Shown piece by piece: positions 12,218 through 25,043 of a stretch of DNA of 64,000 nt. The stretch is from Salticus scenicus (Eukaryota; Arthropoda; Arachnida; Araneae; Salticidae). Every line of letters begins with the position of its first letter. The first letter of the stretch is position 1. The DNA lies in NCBI GenBank assembly GCA_963930645.1, contig OZ005660.1, forward strand, positions 242,052,836 through 242,116,835, written 5' to 3'. Under the pieces are notes generated by a model that worked only from the letters and a program-made list of their open reading frames with translations, did no database searches and had not been told where the DNA came from. The translations under genes were made by a program, and so were the position numbers.

Positions 12218-12491
12218 ATTAAATTAAATTAGTTGAGATTTTTTTAATATTATTGTTTCGGCTTTTAATAGAAAAATCTATATTAAAATACTTTTAATAT
12301 TATTAAAAGATTTTATTTTCTATGAACGGTAATAATGATAATAATAATAATAAAAGCTAGTTAAAAATCATTCAATAAAATATTATAATTAAAAAATAAT
12401 AATTTATTTATTAAAAACATAATATTTTATAAATAAATTAGTTGAAATTATTTAATACTATTTTTTGGACATTTAATTAAGAAACCTATTT

Positions 12492-12915
12492 CAGTAGCCA
12501 AGCGGTTCTGTCCTCTAAGCTGATAGACTGGTGTTAGTGTCTGGGAATAAGGGCGATTGACAACTCTAGGGTCCTAGGCCCGAGGAGGAGAGCCTTCCGT
12601 GGAGGTCTTTCGAAGGGGTCCTACCTTGTATTTACGCAAGTTTCTGAGAAAATCACGGAAAACTCCGAACGGCTAGGTAGACGAGCGCTGTCCTGGGATC
12701 GAACCAGGCACCTCACGTCTACCAGGTTTGAGTGCATATCCGGGTTTGATCCAAGGTCCCGCTTGTCAACCAAGACATTCGGAATTTTCTATATTTTTTT
12801 CTGAAAATCCTGTATATATCGGCCAGGGCTCCTTAGAAAGAACTGTCATGAAAGGCATTTGACTAGGCTTTGGACCCGTATGTTGTCAATGGGTTTTAAC
12901 GCTTAAACCACAACC
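12492..12915 (+). repeat. tRNA-derived SINE-like element (family A)
   Basis: It starts with gtagccaagcggttctgtc, a good RNA polymerase III A-box in a tRNA-Leu/Ser-like context, and has candidate B-box sequences such as gggttcgatcc-like gggtttgatcc near 12750. It ends in gtcaatgggttttaacgctt-like sequence before re-entering the AT-rich array. A second partly homologous copy is at 13503-13620. Confidence 0.6.
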
Positions 12916-13502
12916 ACCAAAATATTTTTAATTAAAAAACATTTTTTATATATAAATGACAACATATAAAAAATAATTAAAAAATCATTTAGTAATACAT
13001 TCTAATAAAAAATAATTTAATTATTAAGAATAAAAATTTTTAATAATTAAATTATTTGTGATTGCTTAATACTGTTGTTTGAGCTTTAAAATGAAAAATG
13101 TAATTCAAAATTCTCTTAAATATAAAAATGTTTTTTTTTTTTTTTTTCGATAATTGATTATAGAAATAAGGATGAAATTAAAATTACTTAAAAAAAAAAA
13201 AAAAACTTTAAATAAAGGAGTATATTAATTATCTAAGAACTAACTAAAATATCAAATATATAAATTTTAATAATTAAACAAGCTGCTATTGCTTAATACA
13301 ATTTTTTCTGTTTTTAATAGAGAAATTTATTCTTAAACACTTTTATTAAAAGATTTATTTTCTATGGACGATAATAATAATAAAAAAAAAAAGCTAGTTA
13401 AGAAATTATTTAATGAAATATTCGAAATAAAAAATCTAATTTATTTATTATAATTAAGTTAGTTGAAATCACTGTATACAATTATTTGGACTTTTAATTA
13501 AT

Positions 13503-13620
13503 AAGCCAACTAGTTCTGCTCTCCAAACTGGTAGACAGGAAGTACCGGGTTCGATCCCAGGTTATTGTCGTCGACTCTCATGTTCTGAATTGGCTTTAAC
13601 ACCAAAACTACCAACACCAA
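13503..13620 (+). repeat. tRNA-derived SINE-like element, short copy (family A)
   Basis: It reads agccaactagttctgctctc, then ctggtagacaggaagtacc, and has a clear B-box ggttcgatccc. The 3' part (gttctgaattggctttaac) matches the end of the longer copy at 12492-12915. It sits at the equivalent position in its tandem unit. Confidence 0.65.
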
Positions 13621-14238
13621 ATTATTTTTAATATAAAAAGTTATTTTAATCAGTGATCATATAAAAAATAATTAATTATATATTATAACTAAAAACTAAT
13701 TTATTTACCAAAAACAATTTTTTTTAAATTAATTTTGATCAAATTACTTAATATCACTGTTAGGACTTTTAATAGAAAATCTATTTTAAAACACTTTGTT
13801 ATGTAAAAAAATATCTTTTGTCATGATTATAGAACAAAGAACTAATTAAAATTATATTATTTAAATAATCTAATTTATAAAATTGTACAATAAAATATAT
13901 ACAATTTTACTAATTAAATTAGCCGTTCTTCCTCAATACTATCTTTTAGGCTATTATTTGAAAAATGTATTTCAAAAGACATTTACTTAAAAAAGATTTT
14001 TTATCTATTAATTATTATAGAAATATATTAAAAAATTTTAATCAAATATTAATTTAATTATAAAAAATAGAGTGTTTTAATGATTAAGTTAGTTGAGTTT
14101 TCTTTTACTATTCTTTAATTTTTTAGCTGTTTTTTTTAACCAAAATACTCTTAATATATACATATACATATATTTATTTTTCCCTTCAGTTATTATAAAT
14201 AAATAAAAAATAAATAAATAAATAAATAAAAATAAAAA

Positions 14239-14276
<38 letters not shown>

Positions 14277-14579
14277 TCTAGTTAAAAAGGGTAATTTAAT
14301 GTTTAATATATATTTTAAATAATTAAATAGTAAACATCCCTTAATACTATTATTTAGAATTTTAATTCAAGAAAAAAAAAAAACTGTATTTTGTACGTAT
14401 TTTCTATTAAAAAAAAAAGCAAACATTCATTTTACAAGCGAAAAATATTTTATGTTATTTATACAGACGATAATTCAAACTTAAACAAAGTTATATTAGA
14501 CAGATTCCTTATAAGAGATATACCTATTGCAATGGTTCTCATGACACGACTTCTGAAAAATTTCTTCGTATCTTCAAAA

Positions 14580-14601
14580 GTTTATTTATATATACATAAT
14601 T

Positions 14602-14644
<43 letters not shown>

Positions 14645-14690
14645 GTATATATATATATGTGTATATATATATGTGTGTGTGTGTATAACG
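14580..14690. repeat. Compound (TG)n(TA)n microsatellite
   Basis: Alternating gtgtgt and tatata runs from about 14603 to 14687, produced by slippage. They create a spurious reading frame of alternating Tyr and Ile. Confidence 0.9.
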
Positions 14691-15531
14691 CTTTTTCCCA
14701 TGTTAAGTTGTGAAAGCAATAACTGAAGTAATTTTTATTTAAATTTAACCAGCTCGGGATATGTTGTCAGGAGAGTAAAAATCTCGGTCGAGTTCGTAGA
14801 TGGGGCTTCCAGCTCAAGGGGGGTGGAAATGGTAGGGTTGAAAATTTTCATTTGCCCATAATTTCTTTAATATTGAAAACAGGAAAATACTTCAAATCAG
14901 GCGAATTACCGCCTTACCCTAAAGGATACCTTTTGTATTTAAACTTTTTCGATAGCTTCAATGGCTTAAAAGTTACAAGTTAAAATATGATTTTTTGTCA
15001 ATTGTTATGAAGCTGACTTTTTCTATAGCTTTAATTGCTTAAATTTATAATCTGATGCTTACGTCACGTGCAAATGATAATAAAATAAAATCGCTGAAAA
15101 CGTGGGCGTCGGCAGAATGGGGCAAGGAGAGGCACTTGACACCCTCTCCCCCCTGTAAAATTCTACCAAGCATTTTTTCTTTAAATTTAAAACTATGCTA
15201 TCAGAATTTTATTAAATAAATATATTTTCTCAGGTTGTGCCCCCCCCCCTTTCTCAATTTTTTTCTTTCAAAATATAAAAACCATGGTAACAGCTTTAAT
15301 TAATCATTTAAAAATATAAAATTAAAATAGTACGTTAGTCTTGGTAAAAGTATCGTTTGTGGTGAATAGTTTAGAACGCCAGTTTACGCAAGTTTTAAAT
15401 TTACGATTGAAATTGGGAGTAATACGTTACAGCTTCCTTTGATTTTTTATCTTGGGGAAACAAGATATTGGTCTATGAAGAGATATGAGGTTTTTGCGTG
15501 GGAAGAAAATATAATGACGTCAAAGCTGCCA

Positions 15532-15655
15532 GTTTTCATCACCAAGCTTGCCAAATTTTGTCATCAAATAATGAATTTCGTCGCCAAGTCAAAAGTTTCG
15601 TCGTCAACTATCAAATTTTGCCGCCAAATCACAAATTTCATTGTTAAGGCTGTTA
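15532..15655. repeat. Imperfect 20-bp tandem repeat
   Basis: About six diverged units of the form gtcgccaaNNNNNaaatttc follow one another (for example gtcgccaagtcaaaagtttc and gccgccaaatcacaaatttc). They lie just outside the inverted-repeat element at 15640-16370 and might be sub-terminal repeats of it. Confidence 0.65.
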
Positions 15656-16372
15656 TTCACCTATAACTTCAACTCCCGGTTGAAGATAAAAATTTGAAAA
15701 GCGTATAAAGGCAGGGTTCAAAATTTCAGCAAATTTTGCCGTGTTCTTTCTGCCATCTAGCTGTATAGTTATTTTTAGATATTTTAGGTCAAAATAGCCA
15801 ATCAAAGATTATATGAAATCCTCGACGCTAGATGGCAGAAACGGCGTGCCAAATTTTGCTGGAAAGCTGTACCCTGCCTTTACACGCTTTTCAAGTTTTT
15901 GTGTTGAACCGGGAGTTGAAGTTAAGGCCCTCTTCACTCACTGCCGTCGGAAGCCGAACCTAATGTTATTCTATGGGAAATTTTTCTTTACAAATAACTT
16001 ATTAACTAATACATATTTTTAAATTCTGTTTTCACATTCTGAAGCTTCCCAGCTGTTAAATTGACGCACCTTTTCTAAAAAATTATTTTTTTAATTTTTT
16101 ATATTTTATTTTGAAGCTTAAAAATACGAATTTTCAATAAGTGAATTTTTTTCATTTTGCAATTTCAAAATAAAATATTAAAAATTAAAAAAATACATTT
16201 TTAAAAAAGGTCCGTCAATTTAACAGTTGGGAATTTTCTGAATGTGAAAAGAGAATTAAAAAATATGTATTAGTTAATAAGTTATTTGTAAAGAAAATTT
16301 CCCCATAGAATAACATTGGCTTGGGCTTCCGGTGACGGTGAGTGAAGAGGGCCGTTAATGGTGAATAGAGCA
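15640..16372. mobile_element. Inverted-repeat element interrupted by TTAA MITE
   Basis: The left arm (about 15648-15765, containing cttcaactcccggttgaa and ctgccatctagc) is complementary to the right arm (about 15825-15921), and after removal of the TTAA element at 15926-16354 the match continues into ggtgaatag at 16359. The arms are about 100-115 bp and the loop about 60 bp. It is non-coding; the superfamily is undetermined. Confidence 0.75.
15926..16354. mobile_element. TTAA-target MITE, copy 2, complete
   Basis: Flanked by TTAA at 15922-15925 and 16355-16358. The left terminus is ggccctcttcactcactg and the right terminus is the complementary gtgagtgaagagggccg. Both arms carry ttattctatgggaaattt or its complement. 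It is 429 bp and non-coding. TTAA duplications are made by piggyBac and Kolobok transposases; the termini do not start with the CCC usual for piggyBac. Confidence 0.9.
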
Positions 16373-16379
16373 GTTCCTC

Positions 16380-16502
16380 GTGACGTCAATAATTAAAGGG
16401 CATCCTGGCGGTTGGCAGAAGAGCTCGACTTTCCCGCGCCCACCATTGTTTTCAATTGACGATCCTGGTTTTATCATATGCTATTATTTTCGCTAAATTT
16501 GT

Positions 16503-16536
<34 letters not shown>

Positions 16537-18297
16537 CTTTTTTTTTTTTTTAATCATTCGACTTATTAAAAAAAAATTTATAATATATCTTTGTTATTTT
16601 TACCTATTAATTAATTTTTTATAGTAAATATGTTGACAAACTGATACACAACCGGCTGTACTTACTAACATGCTGGACACAGACGTTGAAATAATTTCAA
16701 AGCGTGCGACGATAAAAAATATATGGATCAAAACCATTAGAAAGAAAAATTACACTATTGAACCTTAAAAGTGTGAATAACATCTTTAGATTGGTAAGAA
16801 TTTTTTACTTACGTACTGCATTTTTGTATCTATTTTTAATTTCTTGTGTGACTCGTTTACTGTATTATGCAAGGCTTAATAATCATTTGTTGTGTTGTAT
16901 TTATTTCATACGAAGTTTTATTTAAGTTGATTTCGTTATTTAAAATAAAAGTTGAGTAATATATAGTATTTAGAAACAGAGCAGTGTTAAAAATTTCAGT
17001 AGTACTTACAGTTCACATAGTTATTAATTTTATTTTTAATAGTGTACGCACATATGCTTGACAAAAACTTGGTTTGGTTTCACTCTGCATAATTTTTATA
17101 CTGTTCTGGGTTTAAAAAAAATCATATTAACCATGCTTATATGTTAATTTAGTGTTGCTTTATGTACTCGAAATTTTGAACCTTATTTAAGTTATAATTA
17201 AAGAAAAACATATTCATGAATTTTTATTAAAAATGAAAAAGGGGGAAATATCCAAATGTAGCAGATAACTCTTAAGGAGCGTTATATGAAAACAGCGAAA
17301 TGGAAATAAAAATATCAAATGAAAGTAATAAACAGATTTAATAATGAAATATAAAATCGATGACACTGCTGAAATTTGAGACACTTTTTAAAAATTGATT
17401 GCTTATAAGCTAATGCAGAAGAGAGTAAAAAGTTACTGATTAGCATTAACATTTAAGTGAACATACTAGCACCATCTAGTGTATGCTACCATAGAAAAGT
17501 ACAATTAATTTATTTTATTTTATTTCACTAAAATAAGTACTGATTAATTTGCATTTGTAAAATTATAAAAAGCATTTTGATATTGTGTTTCATGTGAGGA
17601 AAATATGTATATGTTGCATAAATATTTAAGAAAAATAATCACTATTTGGTTCAATTGTAATTTTTATCTTTTTATTTCCACTCTGTCATAGATAAACTAA
17701 AACATTAACTAAAGTTTCCATTGTTAAAATATTTATATAGATTCATTTAAAAGAAATCTTGTAAAAATATTTATAAATTATCTTTCATGTGGTTATACTA
17801 AATTATTTAAAAAAAAAATAAACTAAGTTATTTTAGTGCAGTTAGTATTATTATTATTATTTTTTATTTTTTAACTATCATTTACCATAGATAAACTAAA
17901 CATTACTGTGATTTGCTATTGCTAAAGCGCGATATCGCCCAATATTGCTTTGCGCTGCTAAGCTTTGTTTGAGCTTTGCTGCGTCACTCAAAAAACTATC
18001 GTTTTTTATAATGAGTTGAAAGAAAATACTGTATAATAAATATCATTAATATATGTATATGTTTATCTATTTTTTTGGTATGTGTGTGGAGGGGGGAGGG
18101 GGATAAGATAAAGCTATTTAATATTTTTTTGTAGTTCAATCCAAAATATTACTTATAAAGGTGAAGCAATTCTTAGAGTGGCTAGCTTTATGGCTCTATA
18201 ATAGTCTATATTTTCAAATAAGTCACTTTTCTATATATATTTTAATTTTCTCCTGCTTTTTTATTTATTTTTACTCATACTTCAAGTACTTAATTCT
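16380..18297. other. AT-rich region, no gene seen
   Basis: Contains a long poly-T tract (16503-16551), a short GC-richer patch at 16385-16470, and otherwise AT-rich sequence. I find no supported reading frame. Confidence 0.55.
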
Positions 18298-18560
18298 TTA
18301 ACCCGGTAGCACTCTCTGGGGTGACTCAGTTACCCCAACAAAGACAATTCATTGGAATAGGTAGCCGGTTTCGAAAAATCGCCAACATGGCGCTTTTCTT
18401 ATCGTGCCGAAAATTGCAACCCTCCACAGTATACGTAAGAGAGTGCGAGTTACGTCAAACAGAACGCTGAATACATATGGACTAGAAAGGGTTTATTAGT
18501 GTCGCTCTAGAACTGCATAGTGAGCTATTGGAGACAATATTGATTTTAAGCCTAGGGTTT
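18298..18560. mobile_element. Possible end of a piggyBac-like element
   Basis: TTAA at 18298-18301 is followed by CCCGGTAGCACTCTCTGGGG, which has the TTAA-CCC signature of piggyBac termini and resembles ccggtagcactcgcatgag at 24351. No matching opposite end was found nearby, so boundaries and family are uncertain. Confidence 0.4.
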
Positions 18561-18607
18561 TAAATACGTATGGAAACAATTTATTATATATACGCATACA
18601 TGTTTTG

Positions 18608-18645
<38 letters not shown>

Positions 18646-20390
18646 AAACATTATATATAAAATTAAATACACATAATATTATATGTAAATAATATAACAC
18701 TTTAACCCATCCCTTAAAGTTAATCACAGACTATCGCTAATATCCCACTGCGCAGTTCTAGTTAGACGTTAAACTCACTCAACCTCATTCTTGATGAAAA
18801 AAAAAAAAAAGAAAGAAAAGTAAAACTCCTCCAAACGCCATTTTTTTAAAAATAACTTTTGGGGAAAAATGTTTAACCTTTTGCTTACGGGCGGGAAGAC
18901 CGTGATCCCGCGAAAAAAGGTGCTGAAGAAACCGGGGTCGGTCTAATCGCTGTCCCAGGCATTTTCACCCCTCAAGTATGGGGTGCAGTAATTGATTTTC
19001 TCCGTGGGTGGCTGGAGAAGGGAACTGTGTAGGGATGATAGTATTTAATGAGAGGAAAATAGGGGGCAAAATTATCTCTTCGGAGGACATTTAATATCAT
19101 CCTGTGTCTTTATCTCGTTAGCAATACATTTTGTTTAGATGTTAGAAAAATATTTTAATTTCAATTTTTCTTTTCTTGTATGTATTATTCTATACCATAG
19201 AATGATTGGGAAAAGGGGCCAAGATCGCATTCAGTATGTTGTAATAATGAAATGTTTGTTTCATATTTTTTTTTTATTTATTTATTTTTTTTTTCATATA
19301 ATATTAAATAACATTAATAAAATTACTATCAGATTTTTATTTCGGTACTTTAAAAAGCTTACTATACAAAAAGAAAGAACCACACACCAATATTAGCCTA
19401 GAAAAACTATTACTTTCAATCAAAAAAATAAATGTTTTAATCATTTCAATAAACCATTTGCTATAAAAGTGGAGAAAAATATAATATTGTTTTAGTTGCA
19501 ACCCGTGGAAAATACGGGATACGGAATAAATTGAAATAAGCACACATATTTCAATATTATTCCACGCTTACTATTAAAAATATAAGTCCATATAATAATA
19601 ATAATAATAATAATAAACAAGAAATTAATTCATGATCATAAATTATGAAACATATTCCGAGGCATTTTATTGGGAAATTAGAAAATTTACAAAACGATTT
19701 CCATGAAATGTATTGAGTAATCAATGCATTTTACTGGGAATAAATAAATAAATAAATGAAAATAAATAAATAAAAATAAATAAATAAATAAAAAGAAAGA
19801 AAGAATAAAACTACTAAAATCTGTTGCAGGCAGGTTTCTATTTTAATAATATATCCACGCATACATGAAAGCAAGCCAAAGTAATAAATATGCGTAAAAT
19901 ATGAATTTTACTATATTTTTAAAAAATAGGTTTAATAAAGCGTTAAAAAGGTATTAAAATTTCTGTAACAATAATGATAAAATATAATAAAGAACTTATA
20001 TTATGAAGTCTTAAAAAGAAAAAAAAAAGAAAGAAAAGAAAAAGAAAACAGACTTTAAATTCATTTTTAGTAAATCGTGCATTTAATTTTGCCAATTTCA
20101 ACACATCTTTTACTTAGTCTGTATATGTCTATATGATATATATACAGAGGGTTTTCCAAAAGGATTGATATTCACTTTAATTTTTTATTAGAGATAAATT
20201 GACAAAAGATATTCAAAATATGTTCAAAATAAAGTAGATAAAAAAGATAGTGTAAGTAAAGCGCTTCTCCCATTAAATTTATAAATCTTACATATTTTAT
20301 ATATTTAATTAAATTAATCTAGACAAATTTGGTCAGTTAGAAATTTTTTCTTTTACACTCAACAAGACCAATAGAAAATAATAAATAGTG
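18561..20390. other. AT-rich region with microsatellites
   Basis: Includes an (AT)n run at 18610-18642, a GC-richer patch at 18880-19090 without a supported frame, (AAT)n at 19594-19615 and AAAT-type repeats near 19740-19800. A fragment related to SINE-like family B may lie at 18735-18780 (minus). No gene is seen. Confidence 0.5.
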
Positions 20391-20584
20391 GATCTGCAGA
20401 TCAGGAGCTTCAACATCTTATTTCCATCCACAGTATCCATTAGATCCTTTTTATTTATTCTGTATTATAATGTATATATATATATATTCGATTGACTTGC
20501 TACAAAAACAGATACATTTTTGAGGGGGGGTGCTTACCCTCAGTCTTCGCTGTATCTCTCTTTCTATAACTCTCTCTCTCTCTC

Positions 20585-20643
<59 letters not shown>

Positions 20644-21672
20644 TCCTAATAACTGGTAGTCTTGTATTAATTCTATCTAATTCATAAATACTTTTACCAA
20701 ATTTTATGCAAAAAAGATTACAAAGCATATCGGAATTATTTTGTGTAACCCTGTAATTTTTTACCAATTCTGTGCTCGCAGTTTTCAAAAGAAAAAAATG
20801 CTTTTAAAATTGTAGTGCGATTTCATTATATTTAATGGAGTGTAACCATGTTAAAATACATTTTTAAGAAATATCGACTGTAGACCGTAATAGTCCGAAA
20901 TTCCTTTATGTATACTGGAAAAGGAGCCAGAGTGATTATATACGCCAATAATAAGAATGCACCTTATAATTATAACTCATTAATTTTTAAAACTAATTTG
21001 ACATCATTTGGATATTACAGTACGTCATCGTAATTCTTTTGTGTGGTCCCGTAAATAAAATTTTTAGTATATACATACCCTTTCTTTTAGAGTAAACATA
21101 CTTTTAAGCATCTTTATAATGTACTCTAATTCCATTATGTTTTATACAGCATACACGCATTAAAGTACGCTAAAGAAAGAAGAAAAAATGTCCATAGGCT
21201 CTAGTGTCATGAATTTCTTTTGTGTGTCTCTGTATATGAAGCATAAACGTTTTATACATGAGTAAAAACTATTGAACTTAGTCTACGTTTTTCATGAATA
21301 ATTGTACGAAATTTGACATAATTTGGATGATTACGTGACATTGTCGGGACGTTTTTGTAAGGCCCTGTATATTAATTAGGAAGCTTAAACTCACATATTT
21401 TCAGAAGAAAACATAAGTTTAAGCATCTCAGTAATTTACGCTGATTTAATTTTGTTGATTGCAAAATAATGATGTTAAAATACTATGAAAAGAATATACA
21501 CCAAAACCATACAGCTTCCGTGGAGCTCATGAATATGTGTACCAGATTGCAACTCTATAGCGTGATTTTTGCAGCCGTTATCGCACGACAAACAGATAGA
21601 CAAACAGACACACATATGGAACCCAAAATCTTTATTAGTCTCAACATGGGACTACTAACATTTCAGCAGTAA
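20391..21672 (+). repeat. Dispersed repeat with short 172-bp-type array
   Basis: It begins agtggatctgcagatcagg, exactly as the copy at 37702 does, and ends in a (CAGA)n-type tail (near 21586-21610) followed by a segment like agtctcaacatggg. Between these are four or five diverged units carrying phrases such as ttgtgtggtcccgtaaat and gtgtgtctctgtatat. No reverse transcriptase or transposase frame is seen. The superfamily is unknown; the tail is reminiscent of non-LTR retroelement 3' ends. Confidence 0.7.
20570..20641. repeat. Compound (TC)n(TA)n(TG)n microsatellite
   Basis: Runs of ctctct, tatata and a long tgtgtg tract lie inside the dispersed repeat that starts at 20391. Confidence 0.95.
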
Positions 21673-21679
21673 TAATAAT

Positions 21680-22260
21680 AACAACGGATAACTCTACCTG
21701 TAAAATCAGCTGAATTATATAGTAAAAGAAAATGACTTATTGACTACTTAGAAATTGTAATTTTTTCGTATCATTTACAAGGCTTCGTTTAAAAACTGAT
21801 CATGTACAAATTGGTAATCGAAATTTTTGCATCGAAAACATCATATATGTTATGTATGTCTAAATAGAGAAAGGCAAACAGTAAGTCTGTCTAATTACGA
21901 TGCTGCGTACATATGACCCTCAGTTTTAATTTATGTGACTTTGTAAATTGGATACATAATTATAAGTTATGTAAACAGACAGTAATGTAATGATGCTTTT
22001 ATTTTTTTTTATAATTATGTTGTTACTATAAAAATAGTAGGTCGAATTGATCTAGAGTGTCATATAAAACTTTTAAATATGTGAATTTTTTGTAGATTAA
22101 CCGAAAGAGTTTTTTTTCTAAATTTGAATACTTTTGACAAGTTATATTGAGCAGTCATCTCTATTCGGTAAACTATTAAACCATGTTTCAGTCTTTTTGT
22201 GACGCCTTTCATATAAGATTCAAAGAATCTTACTATGTCAAACAGGGACACAAGCTTCAT
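21680..22260. other. Non-genic spacer
   Basis: AT-rich; I see no gene, long repeat or RNA feature. Confidence 0.5.
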
Positions 22261-22261
22261 T

Positions 22262-22445
22262 TGTGACCGAGAGTTTCCGTTTTCAAAGCTGGTAGACGAG
22301 AGGTGGCAGGTTCGAACCTAGCTCCAACTCTTCCATCTAGCTGTTTAGATTTTTCCGCACTTTTCTCCGAAATTGACGCAATATAGATGGACACCTCAGA
22401 CAGACCTCTCAGAGATAACATATAAAGATTTCGAAAAGGCTAATT
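22262..22445 (+). repeat. tRNA-derived SINE-like element (family A)
   Basis: Contains agctggtagacgagaggtgg and a B-box ggttcgaacc near 22308-22318, similar to the elements at 12492 and 13503. The downstream part (ttttctccgaaattgacg) has no homology I can place elsewhere. Confidence 0.55.
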
Positions 22446-24120
22446 TTAAGAGACATTATAATATCTGAAAAATAAGCTTATTTTTCCTGCTCGTATTTTT
22501 TCCTCTTCAAATTTAAAGCACTACATATATGACTAAATATTTAACTTTTAAAAAATCAAATATATAGTAATTTAAATTCCATGCAAAATAGTTTACCTGA
22601 AGTTTATTTTAAAATTTATTTAGCAGAATAAAGAACTCATTGTACATTTTATCATTTATTTAATTTTTATTAGGGTTTTTTTTTTTTTAATGTTATGTAT
22701 ATATTTCTATTCTAGTATATGTTTAACTTGTCATTTAAACGGAATAAAATTATTTAATCAGGTTTAAAATAAATCTAGTTTTGTTTTTAGTTTCATCTTA
22801 AATTTGCGTATTTTGTTTAAAAATAAAATCTGCATAATATATCATAGTCGCCAAATTTAAGCTTTTTTGACTAACATCTTCATAATCAGTTCTTCTTATT
22901 ATTATTTTGCTTTTATGTAATTTATAAAACTTCAATTTGCGAATAAAACGAGATTTTTTTTTTTACAAAAATGTGGCATGAAAACTATTGACAGTTTCCA
23001 TTAGTAAAACATTAGTATTCAATAGTTTCTGACCACTACCATAAGTGACATTTAAAAATTATACTAACCCATTACAAGCAAACAAAAAGTATTAAAAAAT
23101 TCCATTCTTGTGTATTTTATTACTTGGACAAAATCGCAAAAAATAATAATTTTCAGCATATCTACAAAGAACAATTAGAACAGAAAAAAGCATTGCGTCT
23201 AAATATATTTTTGTGGACCTAAATAAATTTAATTTATTATTATTGTATTTTTGGAAGTACTGGAAAATATCAGCAAAATTTGAATAAAAATCTCCACTGA
23301 AATAATGCTAATTTTCAACATTTAATCATATATCTACCTAATTCATATTTAATAATTTAAGAAATACATAAAATATTTCATAAGAAGTTTTCCTTAATTC
23401 AGTTCATTTAAATTTAAATTTGCGTGTTTTTAAGTTTATACTTATTTTGTATAAAATCTGAATCCTGCTTATTAAAAGAAAGCATGCGTTTTTAATACTT
23501 TTTAAATTCTTTAATTTTTCATATTTTTATTTATTTATTTATTTATTCAGTAGCATTAACAAATATTTCTACTTTATCTGGACCGGGTAAAAAGCACTAA
23601 ATTTATTTATAATTATGAGATTATTTCTGTCACTTCGCTTTTTAAAAAGTGAGCTTTTAATTGCTTTGCTAATGACAAAAATTTCCAATTATTTTCGAAA
23701 AAGATAATTTGATTCCTGAAAAACGTTATCTCTTATTTTAATGCCATTAAATCTGTACAAGTATATATTTATCTCCATCAAGTATAAGAGAAACATTATT
23801 TATAAACAATAAATGTTTTCCCTGACATGTGAACTCTTCTTATCTTCCTGCACAGGGAAATTAAAATCCCTCTTCTGGCCTACCGCGACTTAAAAATGAG
23901 TTGAGTGTGTGCTAATGATCAACACCTGCCGCGATGACCATTAGTAAAGGGGGTAAAAGTTGCTTGAGTTTTCCCGTATGCAGAACAATTTGTTAGGTTA
24001 TCCTTCCCCGTTTTCTAAAGGTTAAAATCGATTATACACTAATCTCTATAAGTATATAGTGAGCGTCTTCAAATAACGAAAAAAAAAAAAATACTGAATA
24101 TTTAAATTTAGTTATAATAT
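22446..24120. other. AT-rich region, no gene seen
   Basis: Low-complexity AT-rich sequence with a TTTA run near 23528-23546. A GC-richer patch at 23850-23960 has no supported frame. Confidence 0.5.
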
Positions 24121-24126
24121 ATTACC

Positions 24127-24240
24127 TTAAGAGGTCATACCTTCCGTGGAGGATCAAAATTGTGATGGCATGTCTCAGGACCATCTTTAGGGGTACATCC
24201 AATTACCCATAGCGCAGTACTAGTGTGACGTTAAAAATCA
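24127..24240 (-). repeat. SINE-like family B copy
   Basis: On the minus strand it reads taacgtcacactagtactg, a variant of the family phrase gtcgcactagtgctgcact, followed by ggtaattggatg, gatggtcctgagacatg and finally atcctccacggaaggtatg. The same order of blocks occurs in the other copies nearby. Confidence 0.65.
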
Positions 24241-24394
24241 ACCAACTAACTAGAGAGCGTCGCCGATTGCGTAGCTTAACGCAACGTTAATCCCGCTCAG
24301 CGCGGCTCCCTTAATTTGTATTCATTAAAATATCATTAAATTAATTAGACCGGTAGCACTCGCATGAGATGATTGAGTCACCACAACTGCTAAA

Positions 24395-24757
24395 ACTTTT
24401 TAGGGGTACATACAAATGAAACACTTCCAGTTGCAAAGCCGTTTGCAAGCGTTCCAAATCTATGACTGCAGTCGGCAGCAAAAGTATCCGAGCACTAGCA
24501 AAAATTCCTATGTGAAAAAAGCACACTTAACGCTGTTTTGTTAAATAAATCCTTGTCGAATCATGTTCTTAAACTGATTGCGAACAGGATTCGACAAGGA
24601 TTTATGTAACATATCTGCATTAAGTGTACTTTTTTTACATAGGAATTTTCGCTAGTGCTCTGTTACTTTTGCTGCTGACTGTATTTGCAAAAAACTTGCA
24701 AAATTTACGTCATCGAAATTGCAAGCATTCCGTTTGTATGTAACCCTAAGAGAGACA
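24395..24757. mobile_element. Palindromic miniature element
   Basis: The arms at about 24402-24572 and 24583-24755 are inverted copies: aggggtacatacaaatg pairs with tttgtatgtaaccct, attcctatgtgaaaaaag with ttttacataggaatt, and atccttgtcgaatc with gattcgacaaggat. The loop is about 10 bp. It is non-coding. The outer flank ccggtagcactcgcatgag resembles the TTAACCC-type end at 18302. Confidence 0.8.
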
Positions 24758-24767
24758 GCGGACGTGC

Positions 24768-25035
24768 GTTTCATGTCACACTAGTGCTACGCTAAGACAA
24801 TTGGCTACAGTCTAGGACACACCACTTAAGGGTGTATATTTTTTGTATATTTACAGGGTGGGTAGGCAGGCTGGGTTTAACGTCGCACTAGTGCTGCACT
24901 ATTGGACAATTGTCGACATCTTATATTTACCGATAAATGTATGTACATGGTTGAGATTATATAGGTTTTAGGTAGCACTAGTGCTACACTATTGACAAAT
25001 GGCAACTCTCTAGGATACGCCCCGAAACGTGGTCA
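24768..25035 (+). repeat. Cluster of three SINE-like family B fragments
   Basis: The phrase cactagtgctRcRct followed by a variant of attggacaattg starts near 24777, 24888 and 24978. The third copy runs on into tctctaggatacgcccc and is split by the hAT MITE at 25044-25264, resuming at 25265 with atttggtcctccatggagg-like sequence (25286-25305). Confidence 0.65.
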
Positions 25036-25043
25036 GAAGACAT

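Larger units (their letters stand above)
11260..14390. repeat. Degenerate AT-rich tandem array, units about 200-240 bp
   Basis: A phrase like cttttaatagaaaaatct, followed by an aaaatacttttaata block, a poly-A/T stretch and then tgattatagaa, recurs near 11270, 11462, 12259, 12472, 13082, 13310, 13493, 13762 and 13949. Two units (12472 and 13493) are interrupted at the same point by tRNA-derived SINE-like sequence. The units are diverged and indel-rich. No coding potential is seen. Confidence 0.65.

Noticed and set aside
14391..14726. 111-codon frame rich in Tyr, Ile and Val
   Set aside because: Half of it is translated (TA)n and (TG)n microsatellite, and the rest is low-complexity AT-rich sequence.
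20564..20788. 74-codon minus-strand frame with His-Thr repeats
   Set aside because: The repeat is a translated CA microsatellite inside a dispersed non-coding repeat.
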